Assembly (NCBI RefSeq): GCF_003797945.1
Contig: NZ_RKKU01000006.1
Location: 62,001-126,000, forward strand
Source: Pseudomonas neustonica
Lineage (GTDB): Bacteria; Pseudomonadota; Gammaproteobacteria; Pseudomonadales; Pseudomonadaceae
DNA: 64,000 nt
Direction: 5' to 3'
In this document: positions 21,016-29,489 of the stretch, piece after piece
How the letters are laid out: each line of letters starts with the position of its first letter
Position numbering within the stretch: the first letter of the stretch is position 1
Program-made: the position numbers and the translations under genes
Notes under the pieces: generated by a model
The model's database searches: none
What the model was told of the DNA's origin: nothing
Seen by the model: only the letters and a program-made list of their open reading frames with translations

Positions 21016-21846
21016 TTATTTGATATCGACGTTTAGGGACGGCGCGCCAAACGCGACCAGCTCGGCGTTCGACCCGTTAAAGTAGCCATGCCAAAAGGCC
21101 TCAAGCAGCTCAATCGTTCGACCTGAACGGTAAGCCTGGTTTACATCCTTGGTAATCAGGCCAGCACCGGCAACATAGACTCGCGCGCCATCCAAATCAG
21201 CAAAGAGTTGGACGCTCGCCACTTTATCCAGCTCCGCTTGAGGATTGAGATCACGGATACGACGGTTGGCATAGAAGGACCCGAAGTCGCTATTTTCGAG
21301 CATGTCAGACATAAGTAAAATCACTCGCTCGCGGGCGGGTGAGGATTTCAAATCTGAACCAATATCACGCAGCGAGTGGAATATCTCACTGCGCGGTATA
21401 TCTTCTGAAGCAGCCCTCAGAACTGCCACAAACTCACGCCCGAAACGCTTTTGGAAAAAGGCTCTCTGTTCGCTAACGCAAGCATCGAAGGCTCTCAACG
21501 ACTGCATGCCGACGTCATCTCGTACCGCCTCAGGAAGCGGCGAGTTCAGCTCACCGGAGAACTGAAGCTGCATAAACTGGGAGGGCAAAAAAGCCGAAAA
21601 ACTGTAGAGTTTGACTTCATCGCCTGACGCCACGAATCGATCAATTTGCCCCCACGCGGCCCGCTGAATACTTTCTGGCATCAAGACTGTTTGATCAACA
21701 ATAACCGTAAGTTGCCGGCCACTACCCGGCTGACGAAACTCCTCTACGTTAGCGTGTTGATAACAGTCCGGAATGTCATTACGCTCAGACCCATTGGCAT
21801 AACATGAAAATCCAAGCAAGCAGGCAGTAATCAGCTTGAGATTCAT
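21016..21846 (-). CDS. Exported protein with a von Willebrand factor A-like fold, function unknown
   Basis: A 276-residue protein with a Sec signal peptide (MNLKLITACLLGFSCYANG). The body looks like a VWA domain: a first strand with QLTVIVDQTVLM and a later strand VILLMSDMLENSDFG, the usual places for metal-site residues. The classical DxSxS is replaced by DxT, so metal binding is uncertain. The ATG at 21846 has GAGG 9 bases upstream and lies 4 bases after the preceding stop; earlier in-frame ATGs overlap that gene. It is the last gene of a three-gene operon with a membrane protein and an OmpA-like lipoprotein. I do not recognise a named family. Confidence 0.68.
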   Translation of the reverse strand: MNLKLITACLLGFSCYANGSERNDIPDCYQHANVEEFRQPGSGRQLTVIVDQTVLMPESIQRAAWGQIDRFVASGDEVKLYSFSAFLPSQFMQLQFSGELNSPLPEAVRDDVGMQSLRAFDACVSEQRAFFQKRFGREFVAVLRAASEDIPRSEIFHSLRDIGSDLKSSPARERVILLMSDMLENSDFGSFYANRRIRDLNPQAELDKVASVQLFADLDGARVYVAGAGLITKDVNQAYRSGRTIELLEAFWHGYFNGSNAELVAFGAPSLNVDIK

Positions 21847-21850
21847 CGAT

Positions 21851-23440
21851 TTATGCCTCATCAAAGTCTTTCAACAACTGTTGATCCGCACGCAAGCTAG
21901 CCACGGCAGCAAAGTCATAGCCTTTGGCAGTGCATACAGTGCGCAGTTGCTCGTCGCTGAATGCAGTCAAATCCTTATTGCGCAGGCCCGCCAATGCGTC
22001 CTCAGCAGGGGATGCCTCCAGTGTCTGCTGCACTGGCGCCGCAGTGGGGGCAGACTGCTCTACAGCAAGCGGTTTCGGTGCCGCCGGTTCGGCCAAAGGG
22101 CTAGCCTCAACCGCTGACGCAACCGAACTGGGGCTTGGCTGCGTCTGATGGGTACTGGCTTCAGCTCTCATACGCACTACATAGGCGTTAAAGTCACGTG
22201 ATTGCGCACCACTAATGGCGGTCTGCACCGCACTATTAGTAGTCGTTCGCTTAGCCAACTTCATCTGTAGCATGCGCAGTTTATGATCTGCATGCGCCGC
22301 AATTTTTGTACGTTGCGTCTCCATCCAGCGTTCAAGTTCAGCCGCATTATTAAATTTATGCGTGTAGAACCAGGCCTTCTTGGACTCCACACCAGCAAAA
22401 CCGAATATCGAGGCAAGCCATACGCTAACCGCCTGAATAGCCACATAGATAACCGACAGCACGATAAAGGTAATCAAGGAAGCACTGCGAATGGCGTCCA
22501 TCTTATCGGTCAGCGCGCTGTCTTCCGACACTTCGTTTACCGAAGCCGACTCAGCGGGAAGGTCAAAGGGGCTGGCGCTTTGCTCATAGCTCTGTTGAGC
22601 AAATACATCCGGGCTGGAGACCATTTCTGTCTCGATACTTTTAAGCTGATAGGCACGGATACCAAAGGCAGCACACGCCATAATCAGCACTACCAAAACA
22701 CAACCTACTATCCAGCCGTGGCGGGGTGTCACCGTCTGATTAGTGACAATACGCGCGAGGATGCGGTTGTAGTCCTTGGCCTGCTCATCTTTCTCGGTTT
22801 CTTTGATACGAACGCCGGGCTGAACCTGCTTCAGCGGATTGACCTTGCTCGGGTCTGCGTCACCCTCCCACCAATGCCTAGCCTTGTTCACCAGAGAATT
22901 ATGATGTAGCGCGCGCCCCGCCGCCTCGGCAAAGCCTGCAGAGATAATGGAAAGCAGGAACGCCGCCATCCAACCAAGATAAGCCTGATCGTTCGACGAG
23001 AGGTTCTGGTTGATAAAGGGCACCAGCACGTATGCAAAACCCACCGCCTCAAAAAGGATGAGTAGAAAAACAAGTACCAACACCCAGGCTGGACGTTCAC
23101 GTCGACCACCTTCACCTATGGTGTCCAGATAGGACTCACACTTGTTGTAATACTCGGAACTTTTATCACCCACTTCCTGATAGTAGTCGTAGTAGTCATT
23201 ACTCAAGCTGACCTCGCTGAGCAGCCAGCCTTTGCTGTCAGAGCTGGTACTGGAGCGCGCTAGCCGGGCTACGGTTCCTATGACAGGGATGCCATGCCAT
23301 ACACGCATGACAAAGTAGCGGACCTTGTCCCAGTAAATAACAATGAGCAACAACGATATAAGTGCCGAAAGAATCGACCCGGTTATTAACTTGTTGGCCA
23401 GCGCGAGCGCCATCAATGCGTTGAAACTAAAATCTTCCAT
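21851..23440 (-). CDS. Multi-pass membrane protein of unknown function
   Basis: A 529-residue inner-membrane protein. About five hydrophobic segments are visible: near residues 15-37, 118-144, 152-178, 245-268 and 320-350. Between the second pair and the fourth segment is a charged cytoplasm-like loop (KETEKDEQAKDYN). After the last helix comes a basic helical region, then a Pro/Ala-rich linker of about 65 residues, and then a 50-residue C-terminal domain (LAGLRNKDLTAFSDEQLRTV). I know no family. It starts 16 bases after the OmpA-like lipoprotein gene and ends 4 bases before the VWA-like gene, so the three products probably act together in the envelope. Confidence 0.68.
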   Translation of the reverse strand: MEDFSFNALMALALANKLITGSILSALISLLLIVIYWDKVRYFVMRVWHGIPVIGTVARLARSSTSSDSKGWLLSEVSLSNDYYDYYQEVGDKSSEYYNKCESYLDTIGEGGRRERPAWVLVLVFLLILFEAVGFAYVLVPFINQNLSSNDQAYLGWMAAFLLSIISAGFAEAAGRALHHNSLVNKARHWWEGDADPSKVNPLKQVQPGVRIKETEKDEQAKDYNRILARIVTNQTVTPRHGWIVGCVLVVLIMACAAFGIRAYQLKSIETEMVSSPDVFAQQSYEQSASPFDLPAESASVNEVSEDSALTDKMDAIRSASLITFIVLSVIYVAIQAVSVWLASIFGFAGVESKKAWFYTHKFNNAAELERWMETQRTKIAAHADHKLRMLQMKLAKRTTTNSAVQTAISGAQSRDFNAYVVRMRAEASTHQTQPSPSSVASAVEASPLAEPAAPKPLAVEQSAPTAAPVQQTLEASPAEDALAGLRNKDLTAFSDEQLRTVCTAKGYDFAAVASLRADQQLLKDFDEA

Positions 23441-23456
23441 TTAAAGCACTCTCCGG

Positions 23457-24908
23457 TTAAGTACGCAAAGGTACAAATTTCGCGGTATAGCTCTCTCCGC
23501 GCTGGTCTGGATAAATCAACACGCCGTCCGTTGCTTGAGAACTACCCTTGCTAAAGACAACATCCAGGCAAGAAACAGGCGATGGCGAATCGGTCAGAAA
23601 AACACGATAAAGCACGCGGCTTTCGCCTTCGTAGGTGTTGGCAATGGCATTACCTTTGAAGCTGGCATTCCGGTTGCCTTCACTGTATTGCTCGACGATC
23701 TGAATGAACGGCTGACGACCCACTGCGGCGGAGTCACGCAGAATAGATACCGGCGAAATAGTGACCAGGTGGCCATGAACTGTTTGCGCCCAGACCCGAT
23801 TGTTGTAACCCGGCAAGTAATCAGTGGTATTACGCGTCTCCAGCGCATCACCGCTGGCAAGACTCACCGCCTCGCCACTTTTGCGTGGAAGGTCTTGATC
23901 GCAACTGACCACTGGCATGTCTGCCGCATGCGCGGTTGGTATAAACGAGAAACCAGCAGACTTGGGCGCGATAGCACTCCCCAACTCCCAGCGGCCCGTT
24001 GAGACAGGAACTCCACCAAAATCAACAGCAAAGCGCGCATCCTCACGCAGCTCAACTCGCTGCGGTGCTGGCTTGACGGGCTCCGTTTGACCTACTAATA
24101 CGCCCGTTCTTGCGGCTGGCGGAGCAGCGGCTTGCGAGCGAGTAGCGTTTGCTCTCGTGGAGGTTCCGTAGCTCAAGTATTTGGGGTTGTTACGCTCTGA
24201 GCTGAGCCGAGCCATTAGCGTCGCGCGATCGTCCACCTCGACTATTTCGACCCGTCGATTCTTTCCACGCAGTAGCGGATCGCTATTGTCGGCCACCGGT
24301 CTGGACGAGCCAGCGCCTTGAAAAAACAAGCGATCAGCAGCGATACCCTGCTGCTCCAGAATCCTGGCTACTACCTTAGCCCTGCGCTCTGAGAGCGCCT
24401 GGTTCAATTCCGCACTGCCAGTGGCGTCGGTATGCCCAACAACCAATATAGCGGTATCACTCACCCCAACAAAAGCCTCAGCCAAACTCGTAACCTGACG
24501 CCTGCCTTTAGCAGAGAGTTCGGCGCTGCCCGTTGGAAACATACCCTGGTCTTCAACCTGGGCAACAATGCCGACATCAGATGCGCCAAGCCCGGCGGAT
24601 TTCAGCGTTTCAGTCTGTAACCGCACGTTTTCTCTGGCGGCTATCTGCTCCAACCTGTCTAACCGGCTTTTGTACGCCATCGCCAGGGCACAACCCGCTG
24701 CACCGCCAGCGATAGCGCCCAACGCAATGGCCTTGTCATCACCTTTAGTAACAGCGCCGACTCCGGCTCCTAACGTCGCACCAACAATCCCCCCAGCTAT
24801 GCAGTTTATTTTTGCACTATGGCTACTGGAAAACTGCTGAACCTGGCTACAGCTACTAGTCACTAGCGCAATAGACAATACAAACGAGGTTGCTCGAAAA
24901 GAGCGCAT
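23457..24908 (-). CDS. OmpA-family lipoprotein with glycine-zipper segment and novel C-terminal domain
   Basis: Likely an outer-membrane lipoprotein of 483 residues. The leader MRSFRATSFVLSIALVTSSC gives a cysteine at position 20, though the lipobox is weak. A glycine-zipper stretch (GGIVGATLGAGVGAV, later AIAGGAAGCALAMA) follows at about 30-60. The OmpA/Pal peptidoglycan-binding domain lies at about 110-230, with the conserved GHTDATGSAELN and SERRAKVV. The last 150 residues, with several Cys, match nothing I know. The ATG at 24908 is preferred over one 27 bases upstream, which would add acidic residues before the signal. It is the first gene of the three-gene operon. Confidence 0.78.
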   Translation of the reverse strand: MRSFRATSFVLSIALVTSSCSQVQQFSSSHSAKINCIAGGIVGATLGAGVGAVTKGDDKAIALGAIAGGAAGCALAMAYKSRLDRLEQIAARENVRLQTETLKSAGLGASDVGIVAQVEDQGMFPTGSAELSAKGRRQVTSLAEAFVGVSDTAILVVGHTDATGSAELNQALSERRAKVVARILEQQGIAADRLFFQGAGSSRPVADNSDPLLRGKNRRVEIVEVDDRATLMARLSSERNNPKYLSYGTSTRANATRSQAAAPPAARTGVLVGQTEPVKPAPQRVELREDARFAVDFGGVPVSTGRWELGSAIAPKSAGFSFIPTAHAADMPVVSCDQDLPRKSGEAVSLASGDALETRNTTDYLPGYNNRVWAQTVHGHLVTISPVSILRDSAAVGRQPFIQIVEQYSEGNRNASFKGNAIANTYEGESRVLYRVFLTDSPSPVSCLDVVFSKGSSQATDGVLIYPDQRGESYTAKFVPLRT

Positions 24909-25158
24909 ACTGATTGAACCTGCAGGTTCTTCCATGAATTGATAGTCCTAAAAGGCGGTAGGCACTCAACAGCTAGAAACAAATAACAAAATGTCGAATT
25001 TTGGCGATTTGTTATAGCTATACGAGATATGCAAGAGAGGTGCGATTCTAAACTCATGCATAGTGGCATTTCAATGGCGTCGGAAAAATATCGCGCGCGA
25101 AAAAGCGCAGGCAATTAAATGCGACACCCGACAACGTCATAAACAGGAAACAACGAAG

Positions 25159-25512
25159 ATGTTTGAACCCGGCCACCTGCACCTTGCGCGTATGCGCCTG
25201 CTCGAGAGCGATATCGGCTTCCATATCGACATCACCTACCGGCTGATTGATCAGGGCAAGAGGGTGAGGTTTGACGTGCAGGGTCAGATCAATGAAGAAG
25301 CGATCGAAGAGTATTTCGAGCTACCCCGTGAGACTGCCTTTAACTTCGCCAGCGATATTGATCACCTGCTGCGCCGTCACGGGGCTCTGTCGCCAGAATT
25401 TCTGTCGCTGTCAGAGCACAAGGAATACGATGCGATGTTTTCAGACATACGCGACAAGCTGCACGCCTGGCATGGCGAAACAATCGATCCAATACAGCCC
25501 AAAAGGCAATAA
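25159..25512 (+). CDS. Small conserved protein of unknown function
   Basis: A 117-residue soluble protein (MFEPGHLHLARMRLLESD at the start) with alternating strands and helices, mildly acidic, and no signal peptide. I do not recognise its family. The ATG at 25159 follows AGGA about 10 bases upstream; in-frame codons back to 25063 look like leader. It is transcribed away from the OmpA-like operon, and a strong terminator follows its stop before tRNA-Asp. Confidence 0.62.
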   Translation: MFEPGHLHLARMRLLESDIGFHIDITYRLIDQGKRVRFDVQGQINEEAIEEYFELPRETAFNFASDIDHLLRRHGALSPEFLSLSEHKEYDAMFSDIRDKLHAWHGETIDPIQPKRQ

Positions 25513-25524
25513 ACAGGCAACAAA

Positions 25525-25554
25525 AAACCCCAGCTGCGCAAGCAACTGGGGTTT
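25525..25554. terminator. Bidirectional intrinsic terminator
   Basis: A 9-bp perfect stem (AAACCCCAG at 25525-25533, CTGGGGTTT at 25546-25554) with A-rich and T-rich flanks. It can end both the rightward 117-residue gene and the leftward tRNA-Asp transcript. Confidence 0.8.
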
Positions 25555-25562
25555 ATCTTGTA

Positions 25563-25639
25563 TGGCGCAGCGGACGGGACTCGAACCCGCGACCCCCGGC
25601 GTGACAGGCCGGTATTCTAACCAACTGAACTACCGCTGC
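25563..25639 (-). tRNA. tRNA-Asp (anticodon GTC)
   Basis: A 77-base gene whose acceptor stem GCAGCGG pairs with CCGCTGC, followed by discriminator G and an encoded CCA. The T arm is GGTTCGAGTCC and the anticodon loop is CTGTCAC, reading Asp codons. Confidence 0.97.
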
Positions 25640-25960
25640 GCATCAGCTCAAATACGCTTTAAACCGGGGTTTACAGTGCGTCTGAACTGGCGCGCATTGT
25701 AAACATTCCACCAAGGGAGTCAAGCACTTGCGTGAGTTTTCTTCAATCATCGACAAGTCTTGACTGGTTGCTTCAGCCACGCCTTGTCAGGCAACCCCAA
25801 CGCGACAACGTAAAGCCACAACAAAAGCAGCCTGATTAACACAGCAGACTGATTTATCACCTGTCTGGCGCCGAAATAACGATCGCTCTGTGCCTTATGG
25901 TTTGCCATGCGCCCACAGAGCAGCCATGATGAATACACATTCGATAAAAGGATCAACACC
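25640..25960. other. Intergenic region between tRNA-Asp and the DUF2897 gene
   Basis: About 320 bases. It holds the tRNA-Asp promoter and leader on the left and the leader of the DUF2897 gene on the right. I found no further convincing gene or repeat in it. Confidence 0.6.
25696..25723 (-). promoter_or_regulatory. Sigma-70 promoter of tRNA-Asp
   Basis: Minus strand: TTGACT (25718-25723), a 16-base spacer, and TACAAT (25696-25701). A GC-rich stretch (GCGCGCC) follows the -10 box, as in stringently controlled stable-RNA promoters. The tRNA begins 57 bases downstream. Confidence 0.7.
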
Positions 25961-26134
25961 ATGCCCTGGTATGGATGGCTATTCATAGTGCTCGCACTCG
26001 GCAGCATCGTCGGCAGTCTTTTGATGCTCCGAGACAATGCCAATAGCAACAAGGTCAGTAAAGAAACCATCGCTAACGTGAAAGCACGTGAAGCTCAATT
26101 TGCAGCAGAGGAAGAGCGCGAAGAAAACCGGTAA
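25961..26134 (+). CDS. DUF2897 family small membrane protein
   Basis: A 57-residue protein with one transmembrane helix near the N-terminus (MPWYGWLFIVLALGSIVGSL) and a charged, glutamate-rich tail. The MPWYGW start and the LGSIVGSL-MLRD sequence are typical of the DUF2897 family of Pseudomonas and relatives. The ATG at 25961 has AAGGA 8 bases upstream, so the 18 upstream in-frame codons are excluded. Function is unknown. The DUF2058 gene follows 87 bases later on the same strand and may share its transcript. Confidence 0.78.
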   Translation: MPWYGWLFIVLALGSIVGSLLMLRDNANSNKVSKETIANVKAREAQFAAEEEREENR

Positions 26135-26221
26135 ACTAGCGGCACAAACGCCGCCTCTCTGGCATGGATTCATTTGCGTGCGGGCTCCTGCAGCCTGACG
26201 CCGACAAGACAGTTACAGATC

Positions 26222-26746
26222 ATGGTCAATTCATTGCAAGCCCAGCTTCTCAAAACCGGCCTGGTTGACGAGAAGAAACTCAAGCAAGCCCAGCGCGCCA
26301 AGAAAAAAGCGGCCAAGACCGCACCTGCTGAAGATACAGGCAAGGCTATCGCACAGGCGCGATCCGAAAAAGCCGAACGTGATCGTCAGCTCAATCAGCA
26401 GCGCCAGCAGGAAGCGGCACGTAAAGAGCGCGAAGCCCAGGTCAAACAGATGGTGGAAAACAGCAAACTGGACCGTAGTGGCGGAGAAACGCCCTATCAG
26501 TTTGTGAGCAAGAACAAGATCAAAAAGATCCACGTCAACAAAGAACAGTTCGACCTACTCAGTAGGGGCAAGCTGGGTATCACCCGCCTTTCTGGCAATT
26601 TTGTGTTGATCCCGCTGGAAATCGCCGAAAAAGTCCGTGAGCGAGCACCACACTGGCCGGTTTATGTCGCTGAAAATAAAGCCGACACCGTAGCAGAGGA
26701 TGATCCCTACGCTGCATTCCAGGTGCCTGACGACCTGATGTGGTAA
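26222..26746 (+). CDS. DUF2058 family protein (YaiL-like)
   Basis: A 174-residue soluble protein. The N-terminus NSLQAQLLKTGLVDEKKLKQ and the long Lys/Ala/Glu/Arg-rich helix that follows (about 20-90) are diagnostic of DUF2058. A compact C-terminal part (PYQFVSKNKIKKIHVNKEQ) follows. The basic N-terminal half suggests nucleic-acid or ribosome association, but no function is established. The ATG at 26222 fits the family start; its ribosome binding site is weak. Confidence 0.8.
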   Translation: MVNSLQAQLLKTGLVDEKKLKQAQRAKKKAAKTAPAEDTGKAIAQARSEKAERDRQLNQQRQQEAARKEREAQVKQMVENSKLDRSGGETPYQFVSKNKIKKIHVNKEQFDLLSRGKLGITRLSGNFVLIPLEIAEKVRERAPHWPVYVAENKADTVAEDDPYAAFQVPDDLMW

Positions 26747-26752
26747 TGCAAG

Positions 26753-26782
26753 CGCCTGGCCGCCGCTAAGCGGCGCCAGGCG
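26753..26782. terminator. Strong GC-rich hairpin between convergent genes
   Basis: CGCCTGGCCGCCGC at 26753-26766 pairs with GCGGCGCCAGGCG at 26770-26782, with one bulge and a 3-base loop. It sits between the stops of the DUF2058 gene and the convergent retropepsin-like gene. There is no T-run, so it may act as a transcript-end stabiliser. Confidence 0.55.
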
Positions 26783-26795
26783 GCATCAACCGAGG

Positions 26796-27464
26796 TTACT
26801 CCTCGGCCTCCAGCTCTTCTTCAGTCTGCTCTGGCTGATCAATCGCACTGCCATCAACCATGCTTTCGTCATCTCGCATACGCTGCTGCTTGTCGCGCTC
26901 GTCCTCATGCTCTTGCTGAGAACAGCTCGGCTTGAGTAGAAAGGTATCGGATACATCAATCAGGCCAATATGCTCGATAGTACGGCGGCCAATCAGTACT
27001 GGATAGGTCATGTCACCGCGATCACGCAAAGAGAACTGCTCTTCGTAGACCTGATTGCCCATGCAGATTGACATCTTCACCACCGGCCGACGATCAGAAC
27101 CACCTGCGCCGCGAACCAGAATCCGGCGAAATACCGGGCGCTCAAACTGCATCACGACCAGCTCATCAGTATCAGCGTCTTTGACCGGAACCTCGTAGCG
27201 CACCCAAGGTTTGCCGTTATGCGTATAGCTCTCAAGATTCACCGCGTGCATTGACGAGGTCAGTGCACCCGAATCCACCTTGATCTTTACGGCGGTGTGT
27301 TCAGGCAGGATAAGCCCTTTCTCGATCCAGCCCACAATTTGCTGCTCGTGATACGCGCCTGCCTCATCCATACCATTATCGCTACTGCCCGCCTGAGCAG
27401 CAGCACTGAACCCGGCCAAGAGCATCCAGGCAGACACCGAAACCAATTTAACGACTGACTGCAT
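26796..27464 (-). CDS. Exported retropepsin-like aspartic peptidase (ATP-dependent zinc protease domain, RimB-like)
   Basis: A 222-residue protein with a Sec signal peptide (ending AAAQAG). The domain once called putative ATP-dependent zinc protease (PF05618) is now viewed as retropepsin-like. The catalytic-type VDSGALTSS is at 63-71, followed by the family segments RRILVRGAGGSDRRPVV and DMTYPVLIGRRTIEHIGLIDV. The last 45 residues are acidic and probably disordered. In many Pseudomonas this family is encoded beside an inactive transglutaminase and a RimK-like ligase. Here those two lie 26 kb away, at 53.0-55.6 kb. Periplasmic location is expected. Confidence 0.82.
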   Translation of the reverse strand: MQSVVKLVSVSAWMLLAGFSAAAQAGSSDNGMDEAGAYHEQQIVGWIEKGLILPEHTAVKIKVDSGALTSSMHAVNLESYTHNGKPWVRYEVPVKDADTDELVVMQFERPVFRRILVRGAGGSDRRPVVKMSICMGNQVYEEQFSLRDRGDMTYPVLIGRRTIEHIGLIDVSDTFLLKPSCSQQEHEDERDKQQRMRDDESMVDGSAIDQPEQTEEELEAEE

Positions 27465-27789
27465 TTGAGATCCTTATTGCTGATAACCCAATAGACTAAC
27501 CTGCGCCTTGATAGTGCCCAACGTAACAGCGACAAGTTTCGCGCCTTTATACCAGTTCAGAATACAAAACACCTTCCTATCTTATACCGGGCAATCACAG
27601 AAACAGATTGACACTTGAATCCCGGCACAACATGACGTCAAATTGACATCATTGATGCCAAAAAAATACCGCTCAGGTTATAAGCGCGCCTGCCGATACT
27701 GACGAAACAGCTACTTGGGGAACCAAGTTAAGCATCGATAACAACAATTAAAACAAAAGCCGTACGCCATTAGTGCATGGAGGTTGTAG
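27465..27789. other. Divergent intergenic region before the chemoreceptor gene
   Basis: About 325 bases containing leaders for the retropepsin-like gene and the chemoreceptor gene. A possible flagellar-type (sigma-28) -10 box, GCCGATAC, is at 27692-27699; its -35 box is poor (TCAG at 27673-27676). GGAGG lies 6 bases before the chemoreceptor ATG. Nothing else was recognised. Confidence 0.4.
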
Positions 27790-29424
27790 ATGAAGCTGTT
27801 GCGCAGCATACGAATCAGTCAACGAATCTGGCTGATCCTGATCATTGCTCTGGTCAGTAACCTGATAATGCAGGGGCTCTCGCTCTCCCATCTAAACAAA
27901 GAAATACGCGAAGCCGAAATAACCAAAGCTACACATCTGGTCGAGATAGCCCATGACCTGATGAGCTTCTATCACCAGAAAGAACTCAGTGGCGAGCTCA
28001 CCGGTGAGCAGGCCCGCAAAGAAGCCATGTCTGCGCTCAGCAGCCTGCGCTACGACAACAACGAGTACTACTGGGTCAATGACATGAACAACATCATGAT
28101 CATGCACCCGCTTGCACCACAGACCGTGGGCGTTGACCTCACCACCATGCGTAACACCGAAGGCGTCAATGTCATCAGTGAAATGGTGGCACTCGCGCGC
28201 AGCAAGGGCACAGCCAGCTTTGAGTACAACTGGCCCAAGCCTGGTGAGGAAGAAGGTACCGCCAAGATCGCCGCGTTCAAGCACTTCAAACCCTGGGACT
28301 ATATGGTCGGCACCGGCATCTACATCGATGACATGCAAGCCAAGTTCGCAAGCGCTATTGCCAGCTCCGTAGTCACCATGACGCTGGTCACCTTGATCAT
28401 GATCGCCCTGCTCTACCTGATAGGCCGCAGCATCACTCAACCACTTAACAGCGTGGTCGACGCCATGCGCGGCGTAGCCAGTGGAGAAGCTGACCTTACC
28501 CGTCGTCTTGACGATGGCGCCCGCGACGAGGTCTCGCAGATTGCGCATTTCTTCAACCAGTTCAACAGCAACCTTGCAGTCATCATCCACCAGCTCGGCG
28601 ACAGCGCGCGACAGCTGATCAGCTCAAGCCATCAACTGGATCAAATCAGCGGTAATAGCCTGCGCGACATGAATAACCAGTCTGAACGTATGGAGCTGAT
28701 GGCCACCGCCATCAACGAAATAACCTATGGCGTTCAGGATGTAGCGCAGAACGCCAATGCAGCTGCCCAAGAAGTTGAAAATGCCAATGAAGGTGCCAAC
28801 AACGGCCGCCATCAGGTTGCTAAAACCATCCAGGAAATCAACCTGCTCTCAACCAGCGTGCAGACCGCCGTTGAGCACATGCAGACCCTCTCCAGCGACG
28901 CACACGAGATCACCTCGGTACTGGATGTGATTCGCAATATTGCCGAGCAAACCAACCTGCTGGCACTGAATGCGGCCATTGAGGCAGCACGTGCCGGTGA
29001 GATGGGACGCGGCTTTGCCGTGGTTGCAGACGAGGTACGCAACCTGGCGCAACGCACCCAGCAGTCGACAGAAGAAATTCACAACATGATCAGCAAGCTG
29101 CAGACCAACACCCAGACCGTGGTCGGCGTGATCAACGAAAGTAGCCGCCACTCACAGCAAAGCGTCGAACAGGTGAACGAGGCTGGCAAGGCACTGGAAT
29201 TGATTGCGCACTCAATGCAACAGCTGGTCGCCCTCAACGCCTCGATTGCCAGCGCAACCACGCAGCAATCCACGGTAGTGGAAGACGTCAATCGCAACGT
29301 AACAGAGGCCGCAGAACTGGCTCGAGAAACCACCGATGGCGCGCGCGAAACTGCGCAGGCGGGCCAACACCTGGCAAGCCTGGGCCGCCAGATAGACGAG
29401 TTATTGAAACGCTTTCGCGTCTAA
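27790..29424 (+). CDS. Methyl-accepting chemotaxis protein with single Cache sensor domain
   Basis: A 544-residue chemoreceptor. The order is transmembrane helix 1 (about 11-30), a periplasmic single-Cache domain with [16 protein letters not shown] (about 95-110), and transmembrane helix 2 (about 191-211). A HAMP linker ([20 protein letters not shown]) and the cytoplasmic methylation and signalling domain follow. The hairpin tip there carries the highly conserved [20 protein letters not shown]. The sCache_2 type usually binds small organic acids, but the ligand here cannot be read off. It stands alone, ended by a strong terminator. Confidence 0.92.
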   Translation: MKLLRSIRISQRIWLILIIALVSNLIMQGLSLSHLNKEIREAEITKATHLVEIAHDLMSFYHQKELSGELTGEQARKEAMSALSSLRYDNNEYYWVNDMNNIMIMHPLAPQTVGVDLTTMRNTEGVNVISEMVALARSKGTASFEYNWPKPGEEEGTAKIAAFKHFKPWDYMVGTGIYIDDMQAKFASAIASSVVTMTLVTLIMIALLYLIGRSITQPLNSVVDAMRGVASGEADLTRRLDDGARDEVSQIAHFFNQFNSNLAVIIHQLGDSARQLISSSHQLDQISGNSLRDMNNQSERMELMATAINEITYGVQDVAQNANAAAQEVENANEGANNGRHQVAKTIQEINLLSTSVQTAVEHMQTLSSDAHEITSVLDVIRNIAEQTNLLALNAAIEAARAGEMGRGFAVVADEVRNLAQRTQQSTEEIHNMISKLQTNTQTVVGVINESSRHSQQSVEQVNEAGKALELIAHSMQQLVALNASIASATTQQSTVVEDVNRNVTEAAELARETTDGARETAQAGQHLASLGRQIDELLKRFRV

Positions 29425-29432
29425 CGCGGCAT

Positions 29433-29472
29433 AAAAAAGCGCGCCTGGGCAGTTGCCAAGGCGCGCTTTTTT
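29433..29472. terminator. Intrinsic terminator between convergent genes
   Basis: AAAAAAGCGCGCCT (29433-29446) pairs with AGGCGCGCTTTTTT (29459-29472). The flanking A and T runs make it usable on both strands, for the chemoreceptor and the convergent antiporter gene. Confidence 0.88.
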
Positions 29473-29489
29473 TATGTCGACAACCTCAA

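Noticed and set aside
21016..24908. Idea that the three-gene operon is a Zorya-like or Mot-like defence system
   Set aside because: The OmpA domain invites this, but the membrane protein lacks MotA/ZorA features and no nuclease or helicase gene is present.
25747..26070. A 107-codon minus-strand frame covering the DUF2897 gene
   Set aside because: The plus strand has a recognised DUF2897 protein with a good Shine-Dalgarno; the minus frame has no signal of its own.
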